Shown: in pieces, positions 18,379-29,190 of the stretch
Numbering within the stretch: position 1 is the stretch's first letter
How the letters are laid out: each line of letters opens with the position of its first letter
Origin: Trichobilharzia regenti
Lineage: Eukaryota > Platyhelminthes > Trematoda > Strigeidida > Schistosomatidae
Assembly: GCA_944472135.2 (NCBI GenBank)
Contig: CALYDD020000316.1
Coordinates: forward strand, 62,001-126,000
DNA length: 64,000 bases
Direction: 5' to 3'
Notes under the pieces: generated by a model
What the model was told of the DNA's origin: nothing
Databases searched by the model: none
Seen by the model: the letters and a program-made list of their open reading frames with translations, nothing else
Program-made: the position numbers and the translations under genes

Positions 18379-20919
18379 TACTGAATTCGGGTTTCAGTGA
18401 GTGTACTTTCTTCAATCGTCTCTACCTCTCTCTCCCTCTCAATAAACTCCCTGTCTAGCAGTCTTCATGTCTCACTGTTTATCACTTTCTCCTTAATATA
18501 TGTGTAATACTTGGGCACTGTGGTATTAAGTAATTCCATATTGGTTTGTTTATTAGTTGTATCACACAGCGAAGAAACAGTATTATTTACTGGATGACGT
18601 TTCGAACAGAATTTATTATTCATAATCATATCAATTGTGATCACACGACTTCGAAACTTCAGTTGGATAGTTTTCTTTGTTTTCTCCTATTTATCGTAGG
18701 AGTAGAAGAATTTTCCAGATATCTGGGTGGACAGGTATTGAATCATTCTTATTACATGTATTTGCAGTTGATTCGATAAACAAAGCTTCTCTTATCAATC
18801 TCTTCCTCCACCCTGTGACATTAGATTTTAAACCTGTCATCCTGTCCCATTCTATTTTTTGGTTGTGTGTAATTGCATGTGGTCAGTGCTATAGCTGAAC
18901 TATTCTTTCCATTTCTTATCTTATTTGGGTCAACCAATTTTGATTTTGCCAGGTATTTTATGTTCGGCTAGTCTGACTGCCCTGGTTCTACTAGTTTGAC
19001 CTATGCATTTGACCTGACAATCATTGCAAGCAGGGGGTATTAGATAAACTAAATTGCTTTGTTTTAAAGGCTCCACAGGATTGATCCTTTAACCGACAAA
19101 GCTTGTTTCTAATTGAGATTGTGGGTGGTTTGAATGCCAGCCACTTTTATTCCTGCCAGCATTGTTAAGAATTCCGCGTAAGGTTTCCGAGGTCCCTTCC
19201 TTGTATGCAATTACTACTGATGATTTAAATTCCTTATTGTCGGTGTCGTCATTAATATTATTATTATTAATATTATTTTCATCATCACTATCGCTACTAT
19301 CATTATTTATTTTATTTTGACATTTCCTTAAATATTTCCTGACTAATTTATCCGGGTAATTATTAAGTTCCAAGGCTTCTTTTATGTGTATCACTTGCTG
19401 TCTTAGATTTCCCTTGGTGCTACTTAGTTTTTGTACTCTGTCACTTAAACATTTCACTAATCCTGTTTTTACTGACATAGGATGGGATGATCGGAAGTCC
19501 AAATATCTGTTTCGATGTGTGGGTTTCCTGTAAACACTAGTTTTTGACTTCCCATCTTCTTTCCTTTTTACGTTGCAATCTAACATTGGAAGCTCCCCTT
19601 CCTGACTTCCCAATTCAATAGTGAATTGAATTGCCTCTACCTTCGAGTTGATGTGTTCGAAAAGTCTATCAACACCTTGTGTTCTGAGTACAGTGAATGT
19701 GTCATCTACATACCTCGACCATACTTTTGGGGTAGGGGTGAACGTTTCAATCGCTATGCTTTCCCACCTATCCATGAATATATCTGCTACAACCGAGGAT
19801 ATTGGTGATCCCAGAGCAACTCCATCAGTTTCTTTGTGTAATTTCCCTTGGAATTTAAATACTGTGGAAGTCAGGCATAGCTGCACTCCCAGCATTATGT
19901 CCTCAAGTGGCACCTTTGTCCGTTCAAGTTCGAGTTCTTAGTCAGAAATGAGTTCGTTTCTGACTGCCTCTATAGCCATATTTATTGGTATACGTGTATA
20001 TTTAAACTGACAATGTCAAAAACTAACCATTCTCTCTTCATTATCTAATTTTACATTATCTAATCGGTGTTTGACTTCATAAGAATTAGTTAGTCTAGAT
20101 TTCGAGTGGATTTTTATGGGATTTAATACCATGGCTAAATATTTAGATAATTCATAAGTAGGTGAATTTCTAAAATCAACTATAGGCCTAATAGGGTATC
20201 CCGACTTATGAACTTTAACAACACTATACCTCCTACTAGGATTATTAGATTTGAGCATTAAATTCAACCACTTAGACTCCCATAGAAACGGCTTCATTCG
20301 GCGTACAACATCCGCTGTGGATTTCCTAACTTTATTCATAACTGTGTTTATTGATTTGTTAATTTCCTCATATGGTCCTGTTTGTATGTGAGTGTTTACC
20401 TTGTCCCAATAGTTTGATTTGTCTGATACCACTGTTGCATTTGCTCTGTCTGACTTTGTGATTACTGTATCCTTGTTGTTCCTAAGGTGTTTCAGGGCTT
20501 CTGTCTCTTGTTTTGTTAGGTTAGGCTTTCCACATTTTTGTCGTTTTAATGTAAGTGCACATTGTTCCCGTACTTCGTCAGCCGTTGTTTTGTCTATCCC
20601 ACTTAGTGCTATTTCTATTTTAGGGATGACATCCTGAGGTTTCAACTTGTCTACTGATACACTGAAATTTAGTTCCTCTCTCTAATACACTTATTTCCGT
20701 AGGACTTAATATATGTGATGATAGATTGATAACCCAGTTTGATTTATCTATCGCCGTTGACTTTGGATTGTTGAATTCATCATTCTGAGATGAAGATTTC
20801 TCCTCTAATAATTTGTTGAAATTTGTGATCCGACTATTACAACCGATAGCCTCCGATTGTCTACCACTCAAGTATGTCATTGTATGGTTGATTAATGAAG
20901 TCGGTTGAAGATACAGCAT
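18379..20919 (-). mobile_element. Penelope-like element PLE1, copy C
   Basis: This minus-strand copy lacks the far 3' tail (it starts at GAATTCGGGTTTCAG) and the 5' 300 bp. At 20,919 the N-terminal region joins ACAGCATTATGTCTTCAAGTGG. That is a 65-bp piece of PLE1 from its internal stop region (20,919-20,984) placed out of order. Confidence 0.85.
18691..20919 (-). pseudogene. PLE1 RT / GIY-YIG polyprotein, broken (copy C)
   Basis: Same three frames as copy B: N-terminal piece (99 codons here, start lost), 209 codons (20,016-20,645) and 274 codons with YVDD (19,089-19,913). It carries the same extra T in motif A, the same TAA before ELELERTK and the same break before the GIY-YIG part. The 274-codon part is identical in protein sequence to copies B, D, E and F. 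Confidence 0.85.
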
Positions 20920-20986
20920 TATGTCTTCAAGTGGAACTTTTGTCCGTTCAAGTTCGAGTTCTTAGTCAGAAATGAGTTCGTTACCA

Positions 20987-21325
20987 GCCACTCGATTACC
21001 TGACACCTTTTATAACCTTCAACTGACTGACCTGTCAATTTTCCTACCCCACACTCTACAAATCTATTATGACTAATCACCACCATTGTCTCCCATTTTA
21101 CCGAAATATTTTGTAATCGATTTCAGCCTAACACGGCGTTTGTCACACAAATACGACTATTTATTTTGAAACCCCATAACTAATCTGTTATTCTACGTTA
21201 AAAATATGTTCGCCGCATAACTTGCCTTTATTGTAATGACAACAAATATTATATTTTATAATTGTAGTAAATAACCTGAATAGGGGAAATTATTGAAAAG
21301 AATATTCTTCTTTCGGATTGACTCT
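20987..21325 (-). repeat. Inverted copy of 8,131-8,463
   Basis: Reverse complement of the non-coding part of the duplicated block: GATTACCTGACACCTTTTATAACC through CTACCCCACACTCTAC to CCTGAATAGGGGAAATTATTG. It bridges PLE1 copy C and the PLE2 block. Confidence 0.75.
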
Positions 21326-22235
21326 TGATTCATGCGATATGGGAATATTTCACACGATTAAATCTTATTCCTCAACTTACTCCAAAACTTTGGCCAGCTT
21401 TTAAAATCGATACAGTCTCTTCAAAAGGTTCTCTTGTTTGTTTATTCTTTCTAGATACACTTACAACAACTGAAAAATGAGTGAACAAAACAGAATAATA
21501 TAACATACATTTATTCCCCTTAATGAATTTGAACAAAGCAAGAACTACAGTTGTAGCAGAATAAAATGGTACCATCTTTTATCTCGTTGCCCTCCCACCA
21601 GCTGCTTACAGGGTAAAGACATTATTAAATGTATCTACAAAAACAATTTTAACATACTTGCACAGAGTTCATTTTAAACAAAAATCAATCGATCAGTATA
21701 CGCATACGCTAAATATATATATATATATATATATATATTTGTGATATTAAACACTACTCCGAACAATAATAATCATACACAATGGAAACTTTTAGCATTT
21801 CGCTTTCGGAAGAAAGAGAGATGAAAAATATCCGGTTACCAGGACAAAGAAAGACTGGTAACCGCTTCTTTCTGGACGCATAAATCAGGTTTCAGGCGCT
21901 GGATGGAAATGGCTTCAGCAAACTTAAGAAGAATTGAGCTCTTTTGCCTATTGATCATTTTGAACGACTTTTCGACGTCCACCTCATGCATCACCCGTGT
22001 CGAGGAGATGCGTGGCGATGGCACTGTTTAAAGCATTTATTCCCTTTAGACATAGGCTTTTTGGTACATGTTCAGAAAGTTGGAGATATGCCCTTCTTTG
22101 TGTTCTTCCAATGTAACTGCACTCACAGATACATGTAAATTTGTATACACAGTTGGAGGTAACATGAGAAGGATATCTATCGATTTTTGATTGCACCAAA
22201 GAGCAAGTTGTTCGATAGACAGGATAGGCTATGAC
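21293..22235 (+). repeat. Direct repeat, copy 1 (partner 43,300-44,250)
   Basis: GGAAATTATTGAAAAG...GATTGCACCAAAGAGCAAGTTGTTCGA is repeated with few changes at 43,300-44,250. It contains an (AT)n run at about 21,712-21,736 (longer in the partner) and the PLE2 C-terminal part. The 21,293-21,835 stretch has no recognisable gene. Confidence 0.8.
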
Positions 22236-22565
22236 TAGTGATGTACTCAGCCTTCTTTTGATCATCGCTGCAATGTTTTCACCTTTATAATCAAGCTGAA
22301 TGTAGACTGGCTTTTCTCCCACTGTGATTTGTTTTACATTCGTGACTTCAGATCTTCCATACTTGTTGATGAACCTTTGAGGGTACCCACTGTTCTTCAA
22401 TATCTTTTCAAGGAACTCAAATTTCTCCTCTAGTTTCTCTATAGAGCATAATCTCACTTGGCTCTATAGTACAGAGTCTTGACTAGACCGCGTTTAAAGC
22501 TATTTGGACAAAAGCTATTAAAATGCAAATATTGTCCTTTCCATGTAGGCTTTCGATAAAATGAC
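21836..22565 (-). pseudogene. PLE2 C-terminal part with GIY-YIG endonuclease
   Basis: A second PLE lineage on the minus strand. From about 22,560 it reads FYRKPTWKGQYLHFNSF and SFKRGLVKTLYYRA (RT thumb), then a stop. It continues in the 157-codon frame 22,457-21,984 with a GIY-YIG core: CVYKFTCICECSYIGRTQRRAYLQLSEHVPK, which keeps the Y-x(n)-YIG, the catalytic Arg and the Glu-His pair. The end, ATHLLDTG then HEVDVEKSFKMINRQ and PDLCVQKEAVTSLSLSW, is in another frame. The domain order is that of canonical PLEs and the GIY-YIG motif is better preserved than in PLE1. The RT palm is absent and two frame breaks make it a relic. Confidence 0.8.
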
Positions 22566-22604
22566 CTTTGAATAATGTTAAGTGGTTAGGATGACAGATT
22601 TAGG

Positions 22605-22850
22605 AATCTTTAGCGACGGTGACACAGAGGCAGAATGCTAGCCAATCACGCCAACCACGTGGTCTGGGATCCGATCATCGGGCACAGACGCACTTCTTTA
22701 CATCGCCAAGCCAGTCATAAGACTGGTAAGGAGGAGAGGCAAAGCTGGGCATGAGGCTGGTAATCGCATCTCGTAAAAATAAATACCACTGCTACTGAAA
22801 TTTCGAAGCTCTAACTTGAAGCCCCCTATGTTCCATTGGGAACGCAAAGG
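22605..22850 (+). mobile_element. tRNA-derived SINE, second family (diverged copy)
   Basis: GCCAACCACGTGGTCTGGGATCCGATC is a decayed B-box region. It is followed by CACTTCTTTACATCGCCAAGCCAGTCATAAGACTGGTAAGG and GGGCATGAGGCTGGTAATCGCATC. The tail is TTGAAGCCCCCTATGTTCCATTGGGAACGCAAAGGG. It aligns over its length with the better copy at 59,636-59,860. It has no hammerhead core. Confidence 0.65.
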
Positions 22851-23079
22851 GAAAATGTAAAAATAGAAAAACATAATTCCTGAGTTGTATTCAGTGATAA
22901 ACCTGAATACAATAAACATTCATATTCATGCCATTCTCATTAATGTTCCATTAATATATAGAAGCTCTTTCAATGATTGCCTTAATATTACCAGGGTTAT
23001 TAATTTGGAGGTGTTTATTTGCTAGCGGTAGTCAATAAAATTCAGAGCAGGCGCTTCATCTACTTTAAAACTTCATCTG
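22851..23079. other. AT-rich DNA, nothing recognised
   Basis: No coding blocks and no similarity to the other repeats that I can see. Confidence 0.4.
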
Positions 23080-24535
23080 AATGCACTTAATCATTATGGA
23101 GCCAGCGAAGGTGGAAGCTGTTGACAAAAGTCTATAGCTGGCTATTGGAAATGCTTTTCATCACAAGCACCGCAAGTTTCTGACCTGTATAGAAGAATTC
23201 ATTGACTGACTTGCTGACTGCACATTTGTGTTGAAAATCCAAATACTTTTGTTTATGCTTAATTAGTTCAGATATCCTAACTCGTTTCAGGTTGATGAAG
23301 GCGTATCCTGCTAGCTCGTGTTGACATTTTCAAACATTCCATCTGTTGTTCACGTTTCTCCTGTTGATAGTGATTTGTACTAGTTGTTGTTTCTGTTGGT
23401 TAGTGGGGTATCTTCATCACCTCCGTCTTCTCTATGTCCCCCAGGAGTCCTGTCTTCGCTACCTGCTTCTTAACCTTGTAGCGATAAATAATTCCCCAAA
23501 ATTATTGACCATAGGAATATATTACGTCTAAGAGAAGAATTACATCGTGACCATAGGAATCATCAGTAAACATTGGATGCTGACCCTCAAAGTTCAAGTC
23601 GACTTGTTTAGCTGAAGGCTTCCGGTCAAGCATCCCAGCCATTTGGTACTCCGTCATGTCACTTTCGTGCACAATAACCAGATAGCTTAGCTTCCGCTTC
23701 AGTCCGCGATTTGGTTCCAAAATATATCTCGTAATTTGGACAATCAACCGTGGTCTTTTGCTTTACCTTTGGTACACGAGAAACGAATACTATAGAAGTT
23801 GTTGGTATAAGATCTTGCGTTAATATACTCCGTACAATTCGCAAACGTCTATACCGTCAGCCTCTAAGACCCAGTTTGTCGGTTTTCTCCTGTAAGCCTT
23901 CAAGTTTGTGTGACATGAAATATAAATCATCTGTGAAATCCACATCTTCTAGAGTCTTCTTTTCCGTCCAGTGTACTCCTGTCTTCTCACTTCCCAAAAT
24001 CTGCTGGAGCATAATCCATCCCACCACAATTAGGAATATCATCGGCGACAGCAGGCAGCCCGCCTTGTCTTACTCCTGTATTCATTTCAAACGCCTCAGT
24101 GAGTCTTCTACTTTTAGTCATCTGGCATGTGGCATTTTCAAATAGCTGCTGAATGAGGCTGATAAAGATTTCGGCGCTGCACTCCGTAATGTTGCAGCAG
24201 TTTCCAGATTACTTCTTGGTCGACGATACGAAAGGCCTTTTCAAAGTGAATGAAAGTGACGTGGATGTTTGATTGCCATCCGGTGGTCTATTAGACGATG
24301 ATATATAGAATCGCAATTTAATCATCAAATGATTTGCCTTTCCTGAATCCAGCTTGTTCTGGTCGGTGTGGCGGAGTCTTCTATCCAGTGCATCCTTTTT
24401 CCTCTCCAGGATGTTGTGACAGAGTACTTTACTTGATGTGGGTGGACAAGAGCATTACTCCACGTTATTCCCTGCAGAGGCGTAAGTCGCCCTTTTTTGA
24501 TAGTTTGACAAGGCAGCTTCTCTCCTAATCAATAG
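23080..24535 (-). pseudogene. RTE-clade LINE reverse transcriptase relic
   Basis: The minus strand, broken into several frames, carries an RT motif A region (FHSL/KGLSYRRPRSNLE, i.e. DxEKAFDxVDxxxxW decayed). Next come motif B remnants and VDFTDDLYFMSHKLEGLQEK, where motif C is FTDD in place of YADD. Further on is the FNTNVQSVNEFFYTGQKLA region that corresponds to NVKSVLLYGSET of the related copies. This family is related to the RTE pieces at 27,266-29,190 rather than to the intact RTE at 3,576. Its 5' end meets a plus-strand RTE piece head to head at about 24,540. Confidence 0.7.
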
Positions 24536-24540
24536 GTAAC

Positions 24541-24630
24541 ATAACAGGTTCGGACCACTATCTAGTACAAGAGACTTTCAAGGCAAAGCTAAATGTCTCG
24601 AAGATAGCTGAGGATAGGCCACAATGCAAT
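24541..24630 (+). pseudogene. RTE LINE endonuclease-linker fragment, upstream of the CR1 insertion
   Basis: ITGSDHYLVQETFKAKLNVSKIAEDRPQCN is the end of an RTE endonuclease (GSDHxLV) and the start of its linker (RPQ-FNTQKLKD). The expected continuation, CAACACTCAAAAACTGAAGGAC, appears at 27,266, on the far side of the CR1 element. Confidence 0.65.
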
Positions 24631-26481
24631 TTGACTGACTATCTTAAATTCTGTCTTGATATATGCTGTCCAAAACAGATAATTTTCAAAAGAATGGATC
24701 GTTTCGCTTCCCCTCATCTCAAAAAACTTCGTAGAGAAAAAGAGAAGCTGTACAAGACAAAGAATAAATCTGGTCTTAAGAAGATAAACACCCAAATTAA
24801 ATCTGAAATCAAGAGACTAAACAACATTTATAATCAAACAATACTATCTTGTAAAACCTCAGAAAACATATGGAAGCTTTTTAGAGAAATTACTGGTTGT
24901 GGTAAGCATAACAATTTTGCCTCTTCTATTGATGTAAATACTCTCAATAGATCTTTCATCCGCCCTCCAAATGTCCTTTCTGCCTTCAATTTAACTAATA
25001 ACACGACCAGTGACTTTCATCGTTTCAATACTGCTGATGTTCTTAAATGTTTGAAATCTCTTAAACCTTCCCAGAGTCTAGGCCCTGATGGTATACCTGC
25101 CATTGTTTTAAAGAAATGTGCTGATATTTTAAGTAACCCACTTACAAGCATTTTCAATACTTCGTTTTCTAATAATAATGTACCTTCTCTGTGGAAAGAT
25201 ATTAAAATCATCCCTGTACCCAAGTCTGGTTCTGGAGATAGTGTTAAGTTTAGACCAATTGCCATTACCTCTCCTTTTTTGAAACTGATGGAGAAATTGC
25301 TGTTACAAAAACTCATTCCCTCCCTAAGCTTCTCAAACGATCCAAAGCAGTTTGCTTACAAACAGGGTAGAAGTACTTTGGATGCTGCTGCTGTGTTTCA
25401 TCACAACATTGTATCCTCCTTAGACAAAGGGGCCAAGTATGTCCGTTGTACTTTCCTTGATTACACATCTGCTTTTGACTCTGTACCTAGAGGCCTTTTG
25501 TTAAACAAGCTTAGCCTTACACAAACTGAGTCCTGGGCTATCAACTGGCTGCACTCTTACTTCTCCAATAGGATGCAGTACACGGTATATAATGGTGTAG
25601 CTTCCTCTCCTTTGCTTACTGAAGCTGGTGTTCCTCAGGGTGCTGTTCTCTCGCCGTCTCTCTTTTCCTTCTTCTTACATGACTTACCTCTCTCAGACGA
25701 AATCAACTTCGTCAAATATGCAGATGACCTGACTGTTTCGCTTCCCGTTAAGTCTCAGTCAGACTGCTTCAAATTAAATAGCTTCCTGTCGGACATCAGT
25801 CAGTGGTCTCAACTAAATGGCCTAACGCTGAATCCCTCAAAATGCCAGACTGTCGACTTCTCCTTTAGGCATAAACGAGATCTACAAACACTAGTAAGCA
25901 CTCATGATGTCTGTAGAATTGAGGGGACTATAATTGAAACAAAGTCTAATGCAAAATACCTCGGATTAGTTATATCTTCCGACCTTACCTGGTCATCTCA
26001 TATCCAAATGATTTCCAAGAAAGTGTTTCGTCCAACCTACTACATTAAGAAACTCAGACTAACTGGAGTCCCTCAACCTCTGCTTTCACAATTTGTCAAC
26101 TCTCGTATCCTACCTATTCTACTTTACTGTTCCCCGTTAGTCTTTCCTGGGTTACTGAAAAAGGATTATACCATCCTGAGAAGGATGTTGAAGATAGTTA
26201 GTAGGACTAGCGGTGTAAAACTCAGTCAGCTCGTCACAACATTAGTGGATAAGCATCTGAATACATGTGAGAAATGGTCTAACACCATACTCCCTGACCC
26301 CCAACACCCCCTCTATTCCCAACTCTCTCCCTGCATCTCATCAGGTAGAACCAGAAATCAGTACAAAATAATATATGCTCGTACAACCAAGTATAGGAAC
26401 TCAACGATACCATATTTGGCCCGTGTTCTAAGTGACAGAGACAATGTTAAGCGTGAAACCTATGACTTGCTTTGTTGTTAA
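24631..26481 (+). CDS. CR1 LINE reverse transcriptase (endonuclease missing)
   Basis: An open frame of 616 codons. The RT has SLGPDGIPAIVLKKC (149-163), FRPIAITS (207-214), motif A FLDYTSAFDSVP (275-286), motif B GVPQGAVLSPSLFSFFLHD (333-351) and catalytic YADD (363-366). Thumb blocks follow, CQTVDFSFRHKRDL and NAKYLGLVISSDLTWSSHI. The C-terminal 100 residues lie after the LPILLYCSP region. Motif A and the GVPQGAVLSP box match CR1/SR1-type RTs rather than the RTE proteins of this window. The first codon given is a TTG at the fusion with RTE sequence; the frame is open further upstream through the RTE piece, so there is no genuine N-terminus. Catalytic residues are intact, but without endonuclease it cannot act alone. 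Confidence 0.85.
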   Translation: MTDYLKFCLDICCPKQIIFKRMDRFASPHLKKLRREKEKLYKTKNKSGLKKINTQIKSEIKRLNNIYNQTILSCKTSENIWKLFREITGCGKHNNFASSIDVNTLNRSFIRPPNVLSAFNLTNNTTSDFHRFNTADVLKCLKSLKPSQSLGPDGIPAIVLKKCADILSNPLTSIFNTSFSNNNVPSLWKDIKIIPVPKSGSGDSVKFRPIAITSPFLKLMEKLLLQKLIPSLSFSNDPKQFAYKQGRSTLDAAAVFHHNIVSSLDKGAKYVRCTFLDYTSAFDSVPRGLLLNKLSLTQTESWAINWLHSYFSNRMQYTVYNGVASSPLLTEAGVPQGAVLSPSLFSFFLHDLPLSDEINFVKYADDLTVSLPVKSQSDCFKLNSFLSDISQWSQLNGLTLNPSKCQTVDFSFRHKRDLQTLVSTHDVCRIEGTIIETKSNAKYLGLVISSDLTWSSHIQMISKKVFRPTYYIKKLRLTGVPQPLLSQFVNSRILPILLYCSPLVFPGLLKKDYTILRRMLKIVSRTSGVKLSQLVTTLVDKHLNTCEKWSNTILPDPQHPLYSQLSPCISSGRTRNQYKIIYARTTKYRNSTIPYLARVLSDRDNVKRETYDLLCC

Positions 26482-27265
26482 TAACATAATTTTGGCCCTT
26501 GTTATTTCCCCCTTACACTCTCTTATTTGTACTCTATAGTGAACAACCTTCTTAAACATACTTAGCTGCTTAAAATTATTATCATTGGCTTACATTTTTA
26601 TTCTTTATTCTATTCCTTATTTTGTGTATCTACTGGGTCCGACTATATTATCACTATGATTATTAAAAAATTGTCCCGTCATTAATCATCATGTAACATT
26701 AGTTTTGTGGTTGTTCTTTGTTCGGCACTATTTAACTGACAATCTTGTTTGTTATTGCCACTGCCACCATCTTAAAAAATTTTTGTATTATGCATGATTC
26801 CTCACACTATCACTACAAACAACCGCATTAGTGCTGACAATAAAAAAAAACAACCTGAAATGTTTATCTTATGATTGCTTAGTGTTGTTCAATCAAATTA
26901 ACCGATCATCTAGGCTATAAACATTTTTAAGAACATCTCATAATTTCCTGTATGATTATAGCTGTTACTGTTCACCACGCATACACATATCGTAGCTTCC
27001 ACTAACCAATACTGAAATATTTTTTGATTATTTGTGTTTATCTTCCTTTTTACTTGGTATTTTTATTTGCATTTTTTTTGTTATTTCTGTGTTTATTTTT
27101 TCGGTTTTTTGTTGTTGTTTTTTTTTATATATTTTTTTTTTTTTTATAATACTCCTTTTAAATGTACGATGAAATTAGATGCAATATTGTAGATATGTGC
27201 TGAAAATTCCACACTGTACCACAAGTACTGTTTCTGGAATAAAGCGAAATTGTTATTGTTATTGT
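24631..27265 (+). mobile_element. CR1-clade LINE, 5' truncated, nested in an RTE
   Basis: About 2.6 kb separate the two halves of an RTE sequence. The segment has an RT ORF followed by a roughly 780-bp AT-rich 3' UTR. It ends GGAATAAAGCGAAATTGTTATTGTTATTGTC, i.e. an AATAAA-like signal and a short (TTATTG)n tail of the kind CR1 elements use instead of poly(A). The endonuclease and ORF1 are missing, as expected for 5' truncation during insertion. No clear target duplication is visible. Confidence 0.8.
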
Positions 27266-29190
27266 CAACACTCAAAAACTGAAGGACAAAACTACATAGG
27301 ACACTTTCACTGCAACTGTCAGAACAAAGCAGGAGACACTACGTGACATGCGTGGAAGATCATTGAAACTCTCTAAAGGGGATTTTAACGAAACGTGTTC
27401 AACGGTTTTATGAAGAAAGAAGAGACAAGTCAAGTAATGGCTCTCAATGGACACTTGGAAGCTAATAGAGGAGAGGAGAATGGTGAAAGTGAAAAGGATT
27501 CAATGCAAAGACGGACAAGAGAAAGAGATGCTGAGCTCGACTTACATAGCACTGGACAAAGAAGTGAAGAAGAGTGCTAGGAAGGACAAAAGACGATTCT
27601 ACGACAATCTGGTCACTGAAGCCGAGAAGGCAGCAGGCAAAAGGGACCTGAGGATACTATATCAGACAACCAAGTCACTATCTGGGAACAGATCAACACA
27701 AGTAAAACCTATAAAAGACAGCCAAGGGAACCGAATTACCAAGGAAGAAAGACAGATTAAAGAATGGGTGGATCACTTGAAAGAACGTTTGAACCGACCA
27801 CCACCTGCAAAACATCCAGACATACGAACAACAGCGAGTACACAACTGCAATTTGACACCAATCCTCCAACGAAAGCTGAAGTCTTGAATGCAATCAAGC
27901 TTCTGAAAGCTGGAAAAGCAGCTTGACCAGATGGAATACCCCCTGAAGCACTGAAATCGGACCCAGAGACGACAGCAGATATGCTGACTCCAGTGTTGAC
28001 CGTGAAGTAATTTGGAAGCCACTCGAGCACTACGGCGTACTCCAAATATTCATCAACCTTATTCAACAGCTGTATGACAACGGCACATGTCAAGTGATCC
28101 ACAACGGAAAACTCAGCTAGGCGTTTGGAGTAAACACAGGAGTCAGACAAGGCTGCCTGCCTATTATCATCAATGATATTCCTAATTGTGGTGGACTGGA
28201 TTATGCGTCAGGCAGTAGGAGGCGAGAAGACAGGGATATCCTGTACCGACGTGAAGAACCTAGAAGACCTGGATTTCACGCGTGGATGATTTATGTTTGG
28301 TGTCACACAAAATCGAAGACTTACAAGCTAAATCCGACAAACTGGTCGAAGAAGCAGCCAGCAAAGACAGGACTCCAGGTGAACATAGACATGACGGAGG
28401 TTATGAAAATAACCAGCCAACAAACAACAACAACAGCAAGAGAAGCAACATGCAACGCCAATCACCATCAACGGGAGGGATTTGAAAGAGGTTACTTCAT
28501 TCACTTATCTAGGGAGCATTGTCTCAACTACAGGGAGCCGGAACGGATGAGGATGTCAAATTGAGCGAGAATCGGGAAGTCGAGGAACACATTCATCAAC
28601 CTGAAACCAATCTGGAAGGAAATCTTCGTCACTCAACTCAGCATCAACAACAAAATTCGGTCGGATTTCGGATCTTCAATACAAACGTCAAGTCAGTCAG
28701 TTCTTCTATACGGATCAGAAACTTGGCGGCTGGGTCACAAAGAATATTTCCAACAGCCTGTTGAAGACCACACCTTTATCAACAGCTGTCAACTATCGCT
28801 CTATGCTGAAGATCAGATGGCCGGGCCGGAAATAATCACTAACAAGAAACTATGGCTGGGAACAAGCAAAACAAGAACCAGTCGCTCGCCAACAAATATG
28901 CAGGAGAAAGTATAGATGGATTGGACACAGGCTGAGGAGGCCGCCGCTGGGTGACATTACGCGCGCGTCAGGCCATTCCTCGAGGGGAACCAGGCAGAAA
29001 GGGAAGCGGAGAGTGGGGCGTCAGTGCAAGGGTGACATGGAGGAGATCGTGTGAAGACGGAGGAGTTGAAAGAGTATGTATGGACTAACATGGATGCAGG
29101 TGAAAAGTACAGCAGAAGGAAGACAGAAGCCAGTGGAGACATGCAGTCGAAGCCCTATGTTCCACTAGGAACCCATGGGAACAATGAAAT
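27266..29190 (+). pseudogene. RTE-clade LINE, linker-RT-3' end relic (copy R4)
   Basis: FNTQKLKDKTT resumes the linker interrupted by the CR1 element. A 159-codon frame (27,447-27,926) reads YDNLVTEAEKAAGKRDLRILYQTTKSLSG and ends at a stop inside KAGKAA(G)PDG, the entry to the RT. Later frames show NTGVRQGCLPIIINDI (motif B, damaged), then GATTTCACGCGTGGATGATTTATG, where motif C (F-A/T-DD) is destroyed by a small insertion. DDLCLVSHKIEDLQAKSDKLVEEA and FTYLGSIVSTTGSRN/CQIERESG follow. The C-terminal block is WIGHRLRRPPLGDITR. The 3' tail is TCGAAGCCCTATGTTCCACTAGGAACCCATGGGAACAATGAAATAATAAAAA. Confidence 0.75.

Noticed and set aside
21712..21736. (TA)n as a regulatory site or origin
   Set aside because: A simple microsatellite whose length differs between the two duplicates (longer at about 43,738-43,771).
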